DNA from: Paramecium octaurelia
Lineage: Eukaryota > Ciliophora > Oligohymenophorea > Peniculida > Parameciidae
Direction of reading: 5' to 3'
Assembly: GCA_905182995.1 (NCBI GenBank)
Contig: CAJJDP010000006.1
Coordinates: forward strand, 711,502-775,501
DNA length: 64,000 nt
Under the pieces are notes generated by a model. That model ran no database searches. It had not been told where the DNA came from and saw only the letters and a list, made by a program, of their open reading frames with translations. Positions 23,401 to 35,602 of this stretch are shown piece by piece. The position numbers were made by a program, and so were the translations under genes. Position 1 is the stretch's first letter, and every line of letters begins with the position of its first letter.

Positions 23401-26400
23401 TTTAGATTAAAAAAAGAGATTTCAAACCTAAATATATTACTTAAAATACTTTATTCATTCTCAAAATACACCAATGCTGAAGTCATATAAGTTGTATCTT
23501 AAATATTCAAATTGTTAATTAGCATTCTCTTTACAAATTTGAAATAAAATATAGGTTGAAATGCAAATCCATCATAATAAAAGTTTTCTAGTTTGATATG
23601 GCTATAAATAATATATAAGTTATTACCAGTCTTTTAAGGAAAATACAGCTGAATCTTAATTTATTTAGTAGGTATTAATATCTAAATTAAATTATGTTAA
23701 GTAGTCTAGAAATTCCTCAAAGCGATTTTCAACTCTTATATTTTTTATTGAAATGTAGGATATTGATCTAGAGTTGAGTTAACTCATCGAAAACGAAAAT
23801 ATAGAGGACTAAATTGCAAACACATTATTTAAATATAAGTTGTTAAGAAATATTTACACTTAATAAAAAGAAGGTTTGAAGTAAATTACCCCTCCAATAA
23901 AACCACTTTTAGAATTTATAAAGCTTGTATCGCTGATATAAAGATTCAAATATGAGTTTTCTGAATTAATATAAATGCTGCCTCCTTTTCCATCCTAAGC
24001 ATTATTAATACTTGTAGATTGATTAATGAAATTGCAATTAGATATATTTAGCAATCCATTTAATTTTGTAGTAATACTAAAAACACCACCTGATAATCCT
24101 GTTGAATTAATAAATTAAGAATCAATAATAAACAAAGACTAAATCTACAAATTTATTAGTCCGCCTTGAGAGTTCACTACTGGAGTATTCAACTACATTA
24201 ATATTAATTATTCTTTTTGATACTTTTCAAAGAAGTAATCAACATTATTTATATTGGTGCTTGTTAAATTCACGATTTCTAATGACAAGATTTAAATCAA
24301 TATAATAGAATTACTCGAGTTTAGCACAATAACATCATTAATTAAATTATCAACTAACCTTAAATAGCTCGATTCTGACTGTATAACAGCTAAGGCTGCT
24401 GAAGAAATCTTAGTATCCTACACTAATTCATTTAAGAATATTTCTTAAAATTTGGAATTGGAAACAGTTATGTTATTTTAGACATTGCCAGAAATAAACA
24501 AAACAGTGGTTATTTCTGAGAATATTGTCTTAATCAATTGAATGTTTGAAAATAATAAATTATCTAATTTTAAATATCCTTGATTCTGATTCAATATCTA
24601 AATCAGATTTATGTCAATTATTTTATTATCCACACATAATTGGTTTGAGATTAAAATATCCTTCAATTCTAAAATTTAAGCTTCAATATAAAAAATTGAA
24701 CTAAGTGATCCTTCCTTTAATTTACCAAAGTTAAATTGTTATTGTGTAAGAGTGGAGGTTACATTAACATTAGATATTATTACAGTATTTGCATTTTTAA
24801 TAGAAAATTCTCTGCATCCAGGGGATCTAATTAACTATATTTGACTTGCTTTAAAAAAGGATGTTTATATCAAAAAAAAATAGTAATCTCTTTCTTCTGG
24901 ATTGTCTAGCGATTCCAACTGATACAATTATATATCAAATAAGGAAACACTTATTTCTTCTAAACCATATTAAGGGATTTCTACAATGACGGTCTAATAA
25001 TACTAAGAATTATAAATGACTATTTTTTCAAAGTAATAATCTTCTTTAGTACCAGAAATTACTGATTGTGTAGTTTTAATTTTGTGAATGAGAACGAAAT
25101 TTTTCAATAAGCTTTGCTAAAGTGATAGGTTTATAATTTTTGTTGATGAGGACAATCTTATAAAATCAGTATCATAAAAAGAACAATTTTTTATTTAAAA
25201 ATTTCTAATCAAAATAGTTTGGCTTTATGGAGCCAAAATAAAAATAGAGTTTTTCATAGAGCAATTTTGGACAATAAAATCTTGAAAGAGAACAATTCCA
25301 CTTAATGATAAGTCAATACCATTGAAAAATGTACTGTTTTAGAAAATGCAATTGATAAATCGCAGACTAATAAATTAAATCGTATTATAGTTATTCCGAT
25401 CACTCAGGCTAATTAAATTGGTAGATGTAAATGAGCAATTTAAAAAAGTTACGTTTTTGAAATTCAAAATGTCTAGACTTGTTATTTTATCAACAACTGA
25501 TGTAAAGTTGAGAAATGTCACATTAACCAATGTAATATTCTAGATGATAACATTAGTAAAATTAATTTTATCAGGATTTTACACACTAATTTAATATGAT
25601 CTTTCAGTAGTTTTATCATTATATATAATATATAAGTTAGTGGGTTGCAATAAGGTATCTGAAATGATTACATTTTCAAAAGTCAACTTCACATGTAATA
25701 ATGATTCAATTGCAAAACTAGATTATTAAGTTTAACTAAATAAAATGGATGTTTAATTGAAAATGATTTCCTAGTAGTTTATAAATTTTAATTTTCCAAA
25801 AATAAAAGCAAGTGACACATTTGTAGTGTAATATGTTAGCTTAACGGATTTAACGCTTGATATTTATTGAATAAATATGTTTTATAAATTATTGAAATTT
25901 ACAAAGGAATTAAATTCTGAATAAGTCGTACTCTAGTTTATATATAAATCAATATATGTTGGGCTTTTGAGATTATAAAATAAAAATAAGTTGGTAATTA
26001 CTCCAGATTTAATTAAACTTTAATAGTTGCTGAAGGCTGTAAAATTCTAAGATATATTAAGTAAAATATTTACATATTTTATTTTAAGTTAGCATTTTGG
26101 AACATCTAAAGTGCACTGTCTTGATAGTTATTTTTCATTATCAAAGAATATATAATTTTAAGTAGTTGATTTTTGGATGCATCTATAAGTTAGCCAATTT
26201 TAAATTAAAGTTAAATTCAGATAGGGATTCAATTACTGCAATTCTAATTAGCTACGTGGTTTGCAATATTCACAATAAAAAGGACAATCTGAACATTTTA
26301 AGTCAATTATTGTTAAACGTTTTGTTCCTTCTAATGTAGATTCACATGTTCTACATCCTAATTAATAGCCACTGCAATGTATAGGATCTACTAAATTACA

Positions 26401-29058
26401 ATTTTGATTTGTTGTTAATTAATAGCCTGGTGCACATTGACTTACATAAACAGATAGAGATTCAACTTTTTAAGAGCCAGGGTATTATTAACTGATACTG
26501 TATATTAATGGTGTCATTTCATATTTATAATTCTAATTATATAATTAAGTGGAATAGCATTCGCTATAAGTAGGATTAAAGTCTACGCAGGATAGACAAG
26601 TGCCATAAGCTCTTTATAAATAATATCCAGGTTAGCAAGCCACACAGTAATATTAACTGCTTGTTATTTTGATACAGTTAATACAATTCTATAAGTAATT
26701 TGAACAATCACTGATTTAAACTCCATTGGAAAAATCATTATCAGTAATACATACTGAAGTTTTAGAAGGGTTTATGTAATATAAGGAACAGGAAGTGCCT
26801 AACAAATTTTAATTTTATTCACACTAGCCAGTATCAAAATTAAAGATAAATCCATTATAGCAAAGAGCGCAACCAACTACTAGATCTTCTTTATCATATG
26901 TGATATTTGAGTATTTGAAGACTGAATTATAAAATGGGTTGGATTTTACATATTAGAAGCAGTATTTGCAATTAGGTAGTGAACATAAGTAGCAATCATT
27001 TTATTCAAAATTATAAAAATAAAGGCTGTTATTTTGACACCCTGTGCATGTGGTTTTAGAATTTGTATTACAAACTTAATTAACAGGTGATAATTGAGAA
27101 CGAGTAACACAGATAAGTTCATTATCAATTTGAATACATTTTGAGCAATCAGTATCACAGGACTTACATACTCCATCAATCAATTTTACACCAGTATTGC
27201 AAATTACCAACACAGGTTGGTTTAAGTGGTAGTATGCACTTTCAAGACATTATGAACTATATGGAAGCGTTAAGCATAAGGAACTACAAAAATTACAATA
27301 TGTTAGTTAATTATTATTAAATAAGTAGACATTATATGGATCTGTTTCTAAAAGTAATATGGAAGCACCATTTGTAATGTCTTATACAAATGTGTTATTT
27401 TCATTCTAGTTAAATTATGAGTATTTTTTTGTGCATATTGGATTGAGGACCCAAGTATTTGGATATTAGATGCACTCAGGACAAAAATACATACGATTAA
27501 GTTTGGGACTAACTTATTATGTTTAAATTACCATTCAAAACATTGATTATCATACAGGAAGTATCCAAAAGAGCAAATTACATTTGGTTCCTCTTAATCA
27601 TACCCTTGCTTTTTGGAGAGGGGTATCAATTGTTCTATATTGGGTGTTCCTGCATAGCTATAACATGTTGTAAAGTTTGTATCCAAATAACCAGATTTAC
27701 AAATACAAATATTATCTTTTGTTAATTATCTATTAGATGCAGAAGAACAAGTAAGACACTCATTTTTATTTGGCCCAAAACAAGTAGCGCATGTTAGATA
27801 ACATTTTGGAGTATAAGTAGTTAGACAAGTATAAAAGTAAGGTAAATTAAACTACCCTTAATTATTGCTCTTGTGATATTAGGTTCCACCCAAATTAATT
27901 ACTAAGTTTAAATCTGAAAACTAGTTAACGCTAGTCAAAGTTTTCGAAAATTGATAGTTTTGTTGCACAAAATTTATATTCAAATAGATTTAGTTACTTT
28001 TATAAGAATACGAAAAGTAATGCCAGTTATAAAGCGAATACTAAATTGGTATTTCGTAACTAACAATTTTCTCAGTGGGATCTGCATTGTTTACAAGAGA
28101 AGGAATGGTTGGAAAGGTAAAAGTGGTGTAAATTATTTCCACTATTTATTTAGTGGATGTGATGGAGTATGATACTTAGGCTAATCTTCCACCTATTTAG
28201 GACAAATAGTTATATATTAAATTCTATTATATATGCAACACATTGACATAGTTAGTTACTAAATTACTATTCCTTTCCATTTTTAACCATGTAGTCAATC
28301 CATATGATTTTGAAATTATATCTTTGATTGTATAATCATAGAAATTAGTTGAGGAATAATTGAATGTACTTCTTAAGGCCAAACCAGATGTGGAACTACA
28401 TGAAGTCTGAGTCTAAGGTGTGAACTTTGAAGTTGATGAAAGGATTTGATACTTAATTGGTCCTTGTAATTAATTGTACCCAAGATATCTTGACTAAATT
28501 TTATAATAGAATAATAAATACAATTTTTGACTCACCAAGGTAAAAGGAAAAGTAATCCTGAATTGGAAAATACTCATTTTTTAAAATTTTTTGGAACAAT
28601 ATAATTTTATTGAGGTTTTAATAAAATGTGATATTTAATTACTGCTGTTTTGCATCGTTTCTAATCTCCAAACTATACCAGTACCCTTCATAATTTAAGT
28701 TTTGAAGTGTTATTTTTTCTGAATATTTTTGCACTTGTGTTTAAAATTCAAAATAGTGAGTCAATGTTTTTAGAGTATTGTCAATTTTCAAATAAGTCAA
28801 AAATACATATTATGTACTAATGTCTATTATTTTAGTATTCTAAATGCAGAAAATTTAATAAATATTGCTGGTGCTTGAGGATTTGTTAGAGTACAATACC
28901 GAAGCTGGAACATATTTTGATTCTATTGTAAAATACAAATAATTGTTCCAATCTGCCATCGAATACTCCGAGTATTAGATTTGCTAAGTCGGATTTATTG
29001 TCCCTGTCTAAGCTTTCACTAGAGTTACAAGAAAACTTATTAAAATAAAGAACAACAT
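20470..29058 (-). CDS. Giant secreted/membrane protein: signal peptide, Cys-rich repeats, beta-helix-like region, multi-TM C-terminus (~2,800 aa)
   Basis: The start at 29058 gives a signal peptide (MLFFILISFLVTLVKA). After an Asn/Tyr-rich N-terminal part, bases ~27800-26250 encode Cys-rich growth-factor-receptor-like motifs (VCKSCDTDCSKC; TTCTGCQNNS; CSLPNCKYC; RTCES; CSDCPFYCEYC). Bases ~26100-22500 encode long runs of short N/S/I/F-rich strands typical of parallel beta-helix (pectin-lyase-like) surface proteins. Bases ~21900-20700 encode several TM helices (GIIIFLIILIYY; LLSVTIICCLLLYAV; IIIFLILALTEALL) and a short basic tail. Several small introns must be present and I did not place them all; continuity was checked through the Cys-rich part and the C-terminus. 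It is probably a ciliary or cell-surface receptor or adhesin. Ciliates have large families of this kind; the ligand is unknown. Confidence 0.75.
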
Positions 29059-29187
29059 AGTTTTTATTAATTAAATATCTTAATTGAAGGGATTTATTAC
29101 CTAATGTATTATTAATATTTATTCACTGATTCCTTATTATTATTTTAATATGCTACTGTTTTTAAAATACATATTAATTATTTTTTT

Positions 29188-29972
29188 ATGTTTTAATTGT
29201 GTAAATCCTTTTACAACTTTTCTAAACTAAAGGTTTTTGCAAATCAACTTACAAAATCGATAGATAATGCCCAAAAAAATGTAGCATTTGCCTATTTCCT
29301 CCCTAAGGATTGGAATGAAAAATAAGTAAAAGAATATTTTGATCCTCAAGATAAATTGATAAAAAGAAGTAGATATACAAAGAAATAATAGTTCAGCTTA
29401 TCAAAGACTCATTTGATAATCCCACCGGTAAAGCAGTTATTGAGATGGAATCAGAATCAATTGCTCAAAAATTTATCAAGGAGCATCATGAAAATTACAT
29501 TGACACTAAAGATGTTTTATAATAAATTGTTGTGAAACCATTCAGTTTGAAAAAGGAAAAAAACAAATTAGATATTAAAAGAAGCGATAAATAGGCTTAC
29601 ATTACAGGTTTACCCAGATAAATGAAAAATGAGGAGCTTCTAGATTTATTGATTGATTTTGGGGAAATTGAAAAAATATAAATTCCTAAGGATTAAAATT
29701 AAGATTTCAATAAAGGATATGCGTTTGTCTTATTTAAAAATGTTGAGGACGCCTAAAAGTTTTAGACATTTATGAATGGAAAGGAATTTATGGGAAAAAA
29801 ATTAGGGTAAAAATTGATTAATAAAGTTAGAGTCTAATTGAGAATATTTAGATTTGATAGCTAGAAAAAGAATTTCAAAAAAGAAAAGGTACAAGATGGA
29901 GACGTTTAATATGAATAAAATAAAGCCAATTATGGACTTTTGTAAAAGTAGTTTGAAATAGAAAAAGAATGA
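29188..29972 (+). CDS. Two-RRM RNA-binding protein, possible mitochondrial targeting, 253 aa
   Basis: Two RNA-recognition motifs. The first spans ~residues 32-110 (VAFAYFLPKDWNEKQVKEYF, GKAVIEMES). The second spans ~133-205, with RNP2 AYITGLP and RNP1 KGYAFVLFK. A basic helical N-terminus (MFQLCKSFYNFSKLKVFANQ) looks like a mitochondrial or nucleolar targeting sequence. A 23-nt intron (29369-29391) splits RRM1; 254 codons result. It is divergent from the giant gene with 129 bp between the starts. Domain order resembles pre-rRNA processing or La-type RRM proteins, but I cannot assign an orthologue. Confidence 0.8.
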
Positions 29973-30316
29973 TAATATTATAATATTATATTTTAAACTT
30001 ATATATTTGACAGACTATCATTAATAAATGTTTAAATTAAACAAATGTCATTAGAGGTTAAATCAATATATGAAGTTATAATAATATATCTAACTCTTAA
30101 TTTATTTTATTTATTTTTCAACTCAAATTTTGATGTTTTAAATCTACTATCAATTCTAAAACCTATACAAATGTAAATTTCTTTTACAATATTTGATTAT
30201 ATCCTTTGAGATTTAAGAACAATTTCATAAGGTACATTCAATTTAAAATATATCAACTAATTTCAATAATATTATTAAGAAATGTTAAGTGGATATTTAA
30301 ATAAAATACATAATGA
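29973..30316. other. Intergenic, 344 bp, convergent genes
   Basis: AT-rich 3' flanks of two convergent genes. Nothing recognised. Confidence 0.5.
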
Positions 30317-31177
30317 TCAAGGCTTTCTTCTCTTTATTTTTGTAAATGCAAAATTTGCATCAGAAGCAAGATAATCGAATTAAGAAATTTTTGAATTACT
30401 TTTAGATTAGTTTAAAATAAACCTACTGGTCTTTTTTTATAATAAGCCGGTTTCGTCTGTCATCTATTTATGCACTCCTTCTATATTATTAATTAGTTAT
30501 TGAATTTATTAGTTATAGTTTCTTTGAGTTTTGGGTTCAGTTTTTATTTTAAATTGAGACTTTTAAGGTCGTAGTTCTAACCCTTAAGGGTGTTTAGAAT
30601 GAGTATATTTGGAATGTGAGGAATCTCTTTCAGAATTTAATGCAATATTGTGATGACTAGATGATTATCTAGGAGAGAGATGGATCATTGAATATTTCTT
30701 ATTAAATATTCTCGTGGATTACCTGTTTAAATTTGCAATCATTCTTTTGGATTTCTCAGCAAATTGTTTACTAACTAATGAATAATTTGGATGTTTTGAT
30801 TTGAATTCGAGTATTTCACTCTTGCTAATTTTCTTTGTTCCAACTGTTATCATTTCTGATTATTCTTTTTCTAAGTGATTGATCAATGAGTCAACATCAT
30901 CATAAAAGTTATCAGAGTTACCATCTCCATTAACAAATGTGCTTTTGTGTTATTATTGCCTTTGAATTTCGCAAGTGTTTAAGGGGTCCAATATTTTATT
31001 AGATGGCTTTACTATTTATTTGAGTATAGATTTAGCATTTATAAAGGTATCAAGTTTTGTGAATGGAATTAAGAGATCATTAAATTTCTTTTCTTTATTT
31101 CCTACTAGTATTTTAAACTTTTGTAAATTCCGTTTTACGACAGAAGCCACTCTTTGTTACTCAAATTACATGTTCAT
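30317..31177 (-). CDS. Hypothetical basic protein, 286 aa
   Basis: One 287-codon frame with no intron. It is Lys/Ser/Gln/Asn rich (KISKSEILEFKSKHPNYSL; NRQSTRIFNKKYSMIHLSPR) and likely disordered apart from the first ~110 residues. The first ATG lies 9 bp after the stop of the RBM22-like gene and in the same reading frame, so the two could be one bicistronic unit or one protein separated by TGA. No family recognised. Confidence 0.6.
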
Positions 31178-31186
31178 ATATAATAA

Positions 31187-32325
31187 TCATAAATCTTTAA
31201 TATTTACTCCTCCTTTCTAGTATGGATTTTAATTAGGATAGCTCATTTTGGATTCCAGTAAACCAATCAAGATACTAATTGAAGAGGAGTATTAATACTT
31301 ATCTTCAGATTGTTGTTTATTTTCAATATTTTTAGGAGGCATTTGAGGTGCACTAGCATTTTTATTAGTGTCAGGTTACAACTGTTAAATGAGATCTAAC
31401 AAGTAAGAAAAATAACTAATACTTTGAATAGGCATTTTTTTATAAGGGGCTCTAGCCCATTGTATTTTGCATATAACATCTTTTATAATAATATTGTTAT
31501 AAAGACTATTAACTGCATTTTCAGCATCTTTTCTTTTAGCAAATTGTATAAAGCAACTTTGTCCGTGTTCCATAATTTTAATTGAATTTAGTTTTCCATA
31601 CTTTGAAAATAAGTGTCTATTAATTATAATTCCAAATTACTTTAGATCTGATTCTTTGATATCTGCACTCATATGCGAAATATAGAGACTGCAAATTTTA
31701 GGGTCATCCGGGGCAATAAGTCCTTTTGGTTCGAACTTCTCCTTGTAAAGTAAATCGGCATCTATGGGATTTTGCAAAGGTTCACAAACAACTTGATTGG
31801 CTGGTTCTAGTTTTCCATCATTCAATTGCTAATTGACTTCTGCTAATCTTGGTTCTTTCAAGATTTAGTCTAACATCGGCAAAGGTTTATCATATGGTAA
31901 AATTAATCTCTCAATTTGTCTATTAGCTTATTCAGCCCAGTAATCTCTATTTGCTGTGTGTTCAGGTATTTCAATCTTTTCATCACCTAAAAATTTGTCT
32001 CTTGTGCATAACCCCATATTTAAATCTAAATCTTTGAAACAAGCCTAACAAATATTTTTTATTTTTCCACATGTCTAACAAATTTCAGTCTATTTCTATC
32101 TTGAATTATGTCCGGGTTTCCATTTAAAAGTAGTGAATGGTCTTGCACAGATTCTGCACTCTCTTCCAAATCTATCTTTAAGCTTTATTCGATAATAAGA
32201 TTTAAAATTACCATTCGAATATATGGGTTCTCACCTAGACAAACATGGCAGACTATTGGAAAATCGGTTTCTTCCCATGCTAATTTGCTAATGTCCTATT
32301 TTAAGGCATGTCCTCTTTCTGCCAT
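31187..32325 (-). CDS. RBM22/Slt11-like pre-mRNA splicing factor, 344 aa
   Basis: RBM22 (yeast Cwc2/Ecm2-Slt11) contacts U6 snRNA in the active spliceosome. The N-terminal zinc region is well conserved: [51 protein letters not shown]. The RRM follows ([45 protein letters not shown]). The CCCH finger that normally precedes the RRM is missing: only one or two Cys lie between PLPMLDQILKEPRL and the RRM. Four introns (32183-32211, 31617-31640, 31396-31422, 31275-31298) are removed for 345 codons; the first ends in AAG and must be used to join RM to LKDRFGREC. Confidence 0.9.
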
Positions 32326-32781
32326 ATTATTATTTATTTAAATATAATTATATTTTCTTGAGACTAAATTTAGAATCTCATGTTTTCTAAAGAGAAATGA
32401 AGTTCTTCTCAGTTTATTGTATTTAGATTGGCTTCCCTAGAATTTTGTTTATTTTATTAAATAAATAATGAATTTTATGCTTGATTATTATTTTTATTAC
32501 AGGTTTAATACTCAACATATCAAATAGATTTCTATTGACAACAACTGACAAGACACAAAGAAATCAAATGCTCCAAACCAATTACAAGTGTTTACTTATA
32601 TCTACATCATTTACTTGGTTATATTTTTGGAGTAGAGTAATCTAAGTCAGACCATCAACGATTTTCAAAAAATCAATCATTTATGGCTTTATTGTGAGCA
32701 CATTTTAAGCCAGCTACTATGGAACACCTAAATTAGATAGATTTTTATATAGATAGCAACAGAAATGAGTTATATATATTT
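32326..32781. other. Intergenic, 456 bp
   Basis: AT-rich spacer between minus-strand genes, containing the RBM22-like promoter side. Nothing else recognised. Confidence 0.5.
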
Positions 32782-33885
32782 TCAGAAATTTGGTGAATAT
32801 AAAGTAACATCATTACAATCATCAAAAAAGTGTTGTGTTTCTGATTCTCTTAGCATTAGTGAATCTGTAGATTCCATTTAATCAGGATTCACAAAACTAT
32901 CTTTATTTTGGAAACTAATCAAAACTTACTTTTTCAAAGGTAACTTGTTTACACAATTCTGCTTATTAATGATAATATCAAATTGTTGCAATCTATTTAC
33001 ATAGTTTTGCAATATCATCTAGAAAGACTTCGATTCCACATTTTGGATGATGTTTTGAGCATTATTTATAATATCTTAACTAATGGTTTCAATTTCTGCA
33101 AGAATTTCTTAGATGCTATACTTTAGCGAAACTTCTTTTTTTGTTTTTGCAGAATCATATAATTATCTGGCTAATTCTAAGAATTCGTTCAATTATTATA
33201 ATTTTCTATTCTATTCAGTTGTGATTGGTTCATCATATTTCAAAGTCCAACTTCTTTAGTTTTTCTTCTTAGGAATCAATTAATTAGTTTTCATGTCATA
33301 GATGAGACCTTCATATGCTTCTTAAATAGCACAGAGAGAACATAAGTATTATCTCTCTTGTTTTTCGTTGGCTTTGAAATATTTAGCCTTTTTCTCCGTA
33401 TGATTGATGCAACAAATAGTTTATTAGACATTTTGAATACTTTATTGTCTTTATTTAATTATTTATTAGTACAACTCTTGTGTTTGTATTTTATCAATTT
33501 TATTCTATTCCTCTTGGGAAATTTACTTTTGGGGAGTAACATTGTTTGATTTGTAGGTTTACTACTAATATGATTATTGTTATTATCTTAATCTGATATT
33601 TTGATTTAAAACATTTAAGATTGCTTGACTAGATTGGATTTGAGAACTATTTGGTGATCTGCTATGTTTACTGACATTTAAATTAATATGATCTGATTTT
33701 GTTGGGGTTTTTGCGAACTTATAAGTATTTTCTTTATGTCTTGTTGTTTTGATTGATGGTTATATAAATGAAACATAGGTCTATTTTTATTGTCGACATG
33801 ATAACGGATGTTAAATTTCAATAGCTGAGGTTAGATTAGACAATTTAGGAATGAGGGGCTGCTTTTTATATGCAGTTTTAATCAT
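32782..33885 (-). CDS. Hypothetical protein with B-box-like zinc motif and coiled coil, 367 aa
   Basis: A single 368-codon frame. The first ~150 residues are Q/S/N rich (RLRQQQQSYQQQTYKSNN). A cluster CCINHTEKKAKYFKA then YLCSLCAIQEA at ~residues 158-190 has the Cys/His spacing of a degenerate B-box zinc finger. It is followed by a long coiled coil (LQQLNEFLELARQLYDSAK; EILAEIETISQDIINN). The RING-less B-box plus coiled-coil layout suggests a TRIM-like scaffold, by inference only. The start lies 21 bp after the stop of the RING gene, in the same frame. Confidence 0.6.
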
Positions 33886-33906
33886 TTCGTTAATAATTTA
33901 AATAAA

Positions 33907-35578
33907 TCAATAGTTCAGATATTAGTCACATCCAGTTTTACAAATTGGGCATTTGCGACTTTTGGCCAACCAGAAATCTATGCATTCACAATGGAAATAG
34001 TGAACTAAATGTTAATTAATTTAGATATTTACGACAAGGTAATGTTCTCACAATTTCTTCATCAGTGTAATCCATTAAACAGATCATGCATTTACAAAAG
34101 TCAGCATTCTCATTTTTACCTTTATTTTGAATCCATTTAAGATCGATTTTCCTCTCTGGGAACTTGTTTATGATGTTTTATGAAACTCCATCGTGAATGA
34201 TTGGCAACCATCTTTGTGAATTAAACTTAATGATAAATTCGAATGAATACTAATACGATTTCATCAAAATATCGAGGAAGAGCTATCAAATGAGGTTGAT
34301 CTTCATGAATGAGAAGAGAAGTTTCACTTTACTATTACTGTCCATTATTGTCTGAATCAATAGATCTATCTAAAGAGGAATCATCAGAATATGGCTATTC
34401 AGGCTATTGCAATCTTGATTATCTATTGGCTCCATGTTTATTGGAGATGAGTATATTTTTAAAGAACACAGGCAGAGTCATCTATGACAACTTTTGATTC
34501 TATTCATGTAGTCCAATCCCTTAATAGGTTTCGTCACTATCCATAAGATCACTTTCTAAATCATGAGAAACCTCGTCGATTTCTTTGTGTAATTACGATA
34601 GAAACGTGTTTGGAAATATGGGGAAATCATTAATCGACTAACTTCGACTGCTTAGGTCTCTTGAAGATAACACAATCTAATTTTCCTTTTCATCATATTA
34701 ACAATAGTTCTCCATCATGCTATACAATTTCTTTCTTTTTTAAACGAATTGATTTCTGGATGCTGTTTTATCTTAGAGTATTTTGAGGGTGTTTATTTAA
34801 ACCTACAATCCCCCTGTTTCTTCGTCCTCATCGTTCATGGATTTAAATGTAAATTGTTCGTTATCAAACAACTGAATTATCGTTCTATTATCTATAAATC
34901 CTTTCTTCGGCTTACACGATTTAATCATAAAATCCACTTCCTTAATCCTCAATCTAGAGCCTTCTCTCACATACCTGGGAATCATAAAATAAGGCTATAT
35001 GTAATTTTTCAGTAATTCTTATTTATTTGGTTCTTGCTAATTTTGAATTACTATCTAGATTTCTTATAACATGGGTTTCCCAGAGTTCACAATCCTGCAT
35101 TCCTATTTTATTAACATAATTGATTTACAGTTTACTATCGAAATATTCCATCCTCAGGCTAGCACCGTATAACTTGCATAAGCAGTCCATCAATAATTAT
35201 CTATTGATCTTGGCTAATATGCTGGTTTATAGGGAGTCTGGTAATATGTTCCTTCTTCTCTTGGGACAGATTCAGAAATTAAACTTGTTACAATGTTCGA
35301 TTATTGCTCAAATCTCCGGGATAACACAGAATTGAGGTTGTGTCGCCTACATGACCATGGAGTGGATCCAATAAAAAAACCTTAAAGGGATTACCACTTA
35401 TCATTATTGTCTGCCCTAATTTCAGAGCCCTATTTTTTAAACTATCATAAAGCTATTTCTCTGGCAATTGCATTTGAATTAATCTATCATATTAAAATAC
35501 AACAGTTTGAAAGGACTGAGTGTTAATCACAAAGTTTTATTCACTTGATCGTATAAATTGCATGTCTTATACAAACAT
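33907..35578 (-). CDS. RING-H2 protein, putative E3 ubiquitin ligase, ~528 aa
   Basis: A C-terminal RING-H2 finger is clear: CKCMICLMDYTDEE, then PCLHYFHCECIDFWL and KCPICKTG, with the C..C..C.H..H..C..C..C ligand order. The upstream ~270 residues contain a folded N-terminal part (LGQTIMISGNPFKVFLLDPL) followed by an acidic, Ser-rich linker. Introns at 35103-35128, 34226-34256 (ends AAG) and 34005-34032 are removed; the last interrupts the RING. From the ATG at 35563 the sum is 524 codons; an ATG five codons upstream (35578) is also in frame. Only 24 bp separate it from the helical-repeat gene, with the frame shared across a TGA, so it may be the C-terminal half of a larger E3. Confidence 0.82.
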
Positions 35579-35602
35579 ACTTTAATATAATATATATAAA
35601 TT

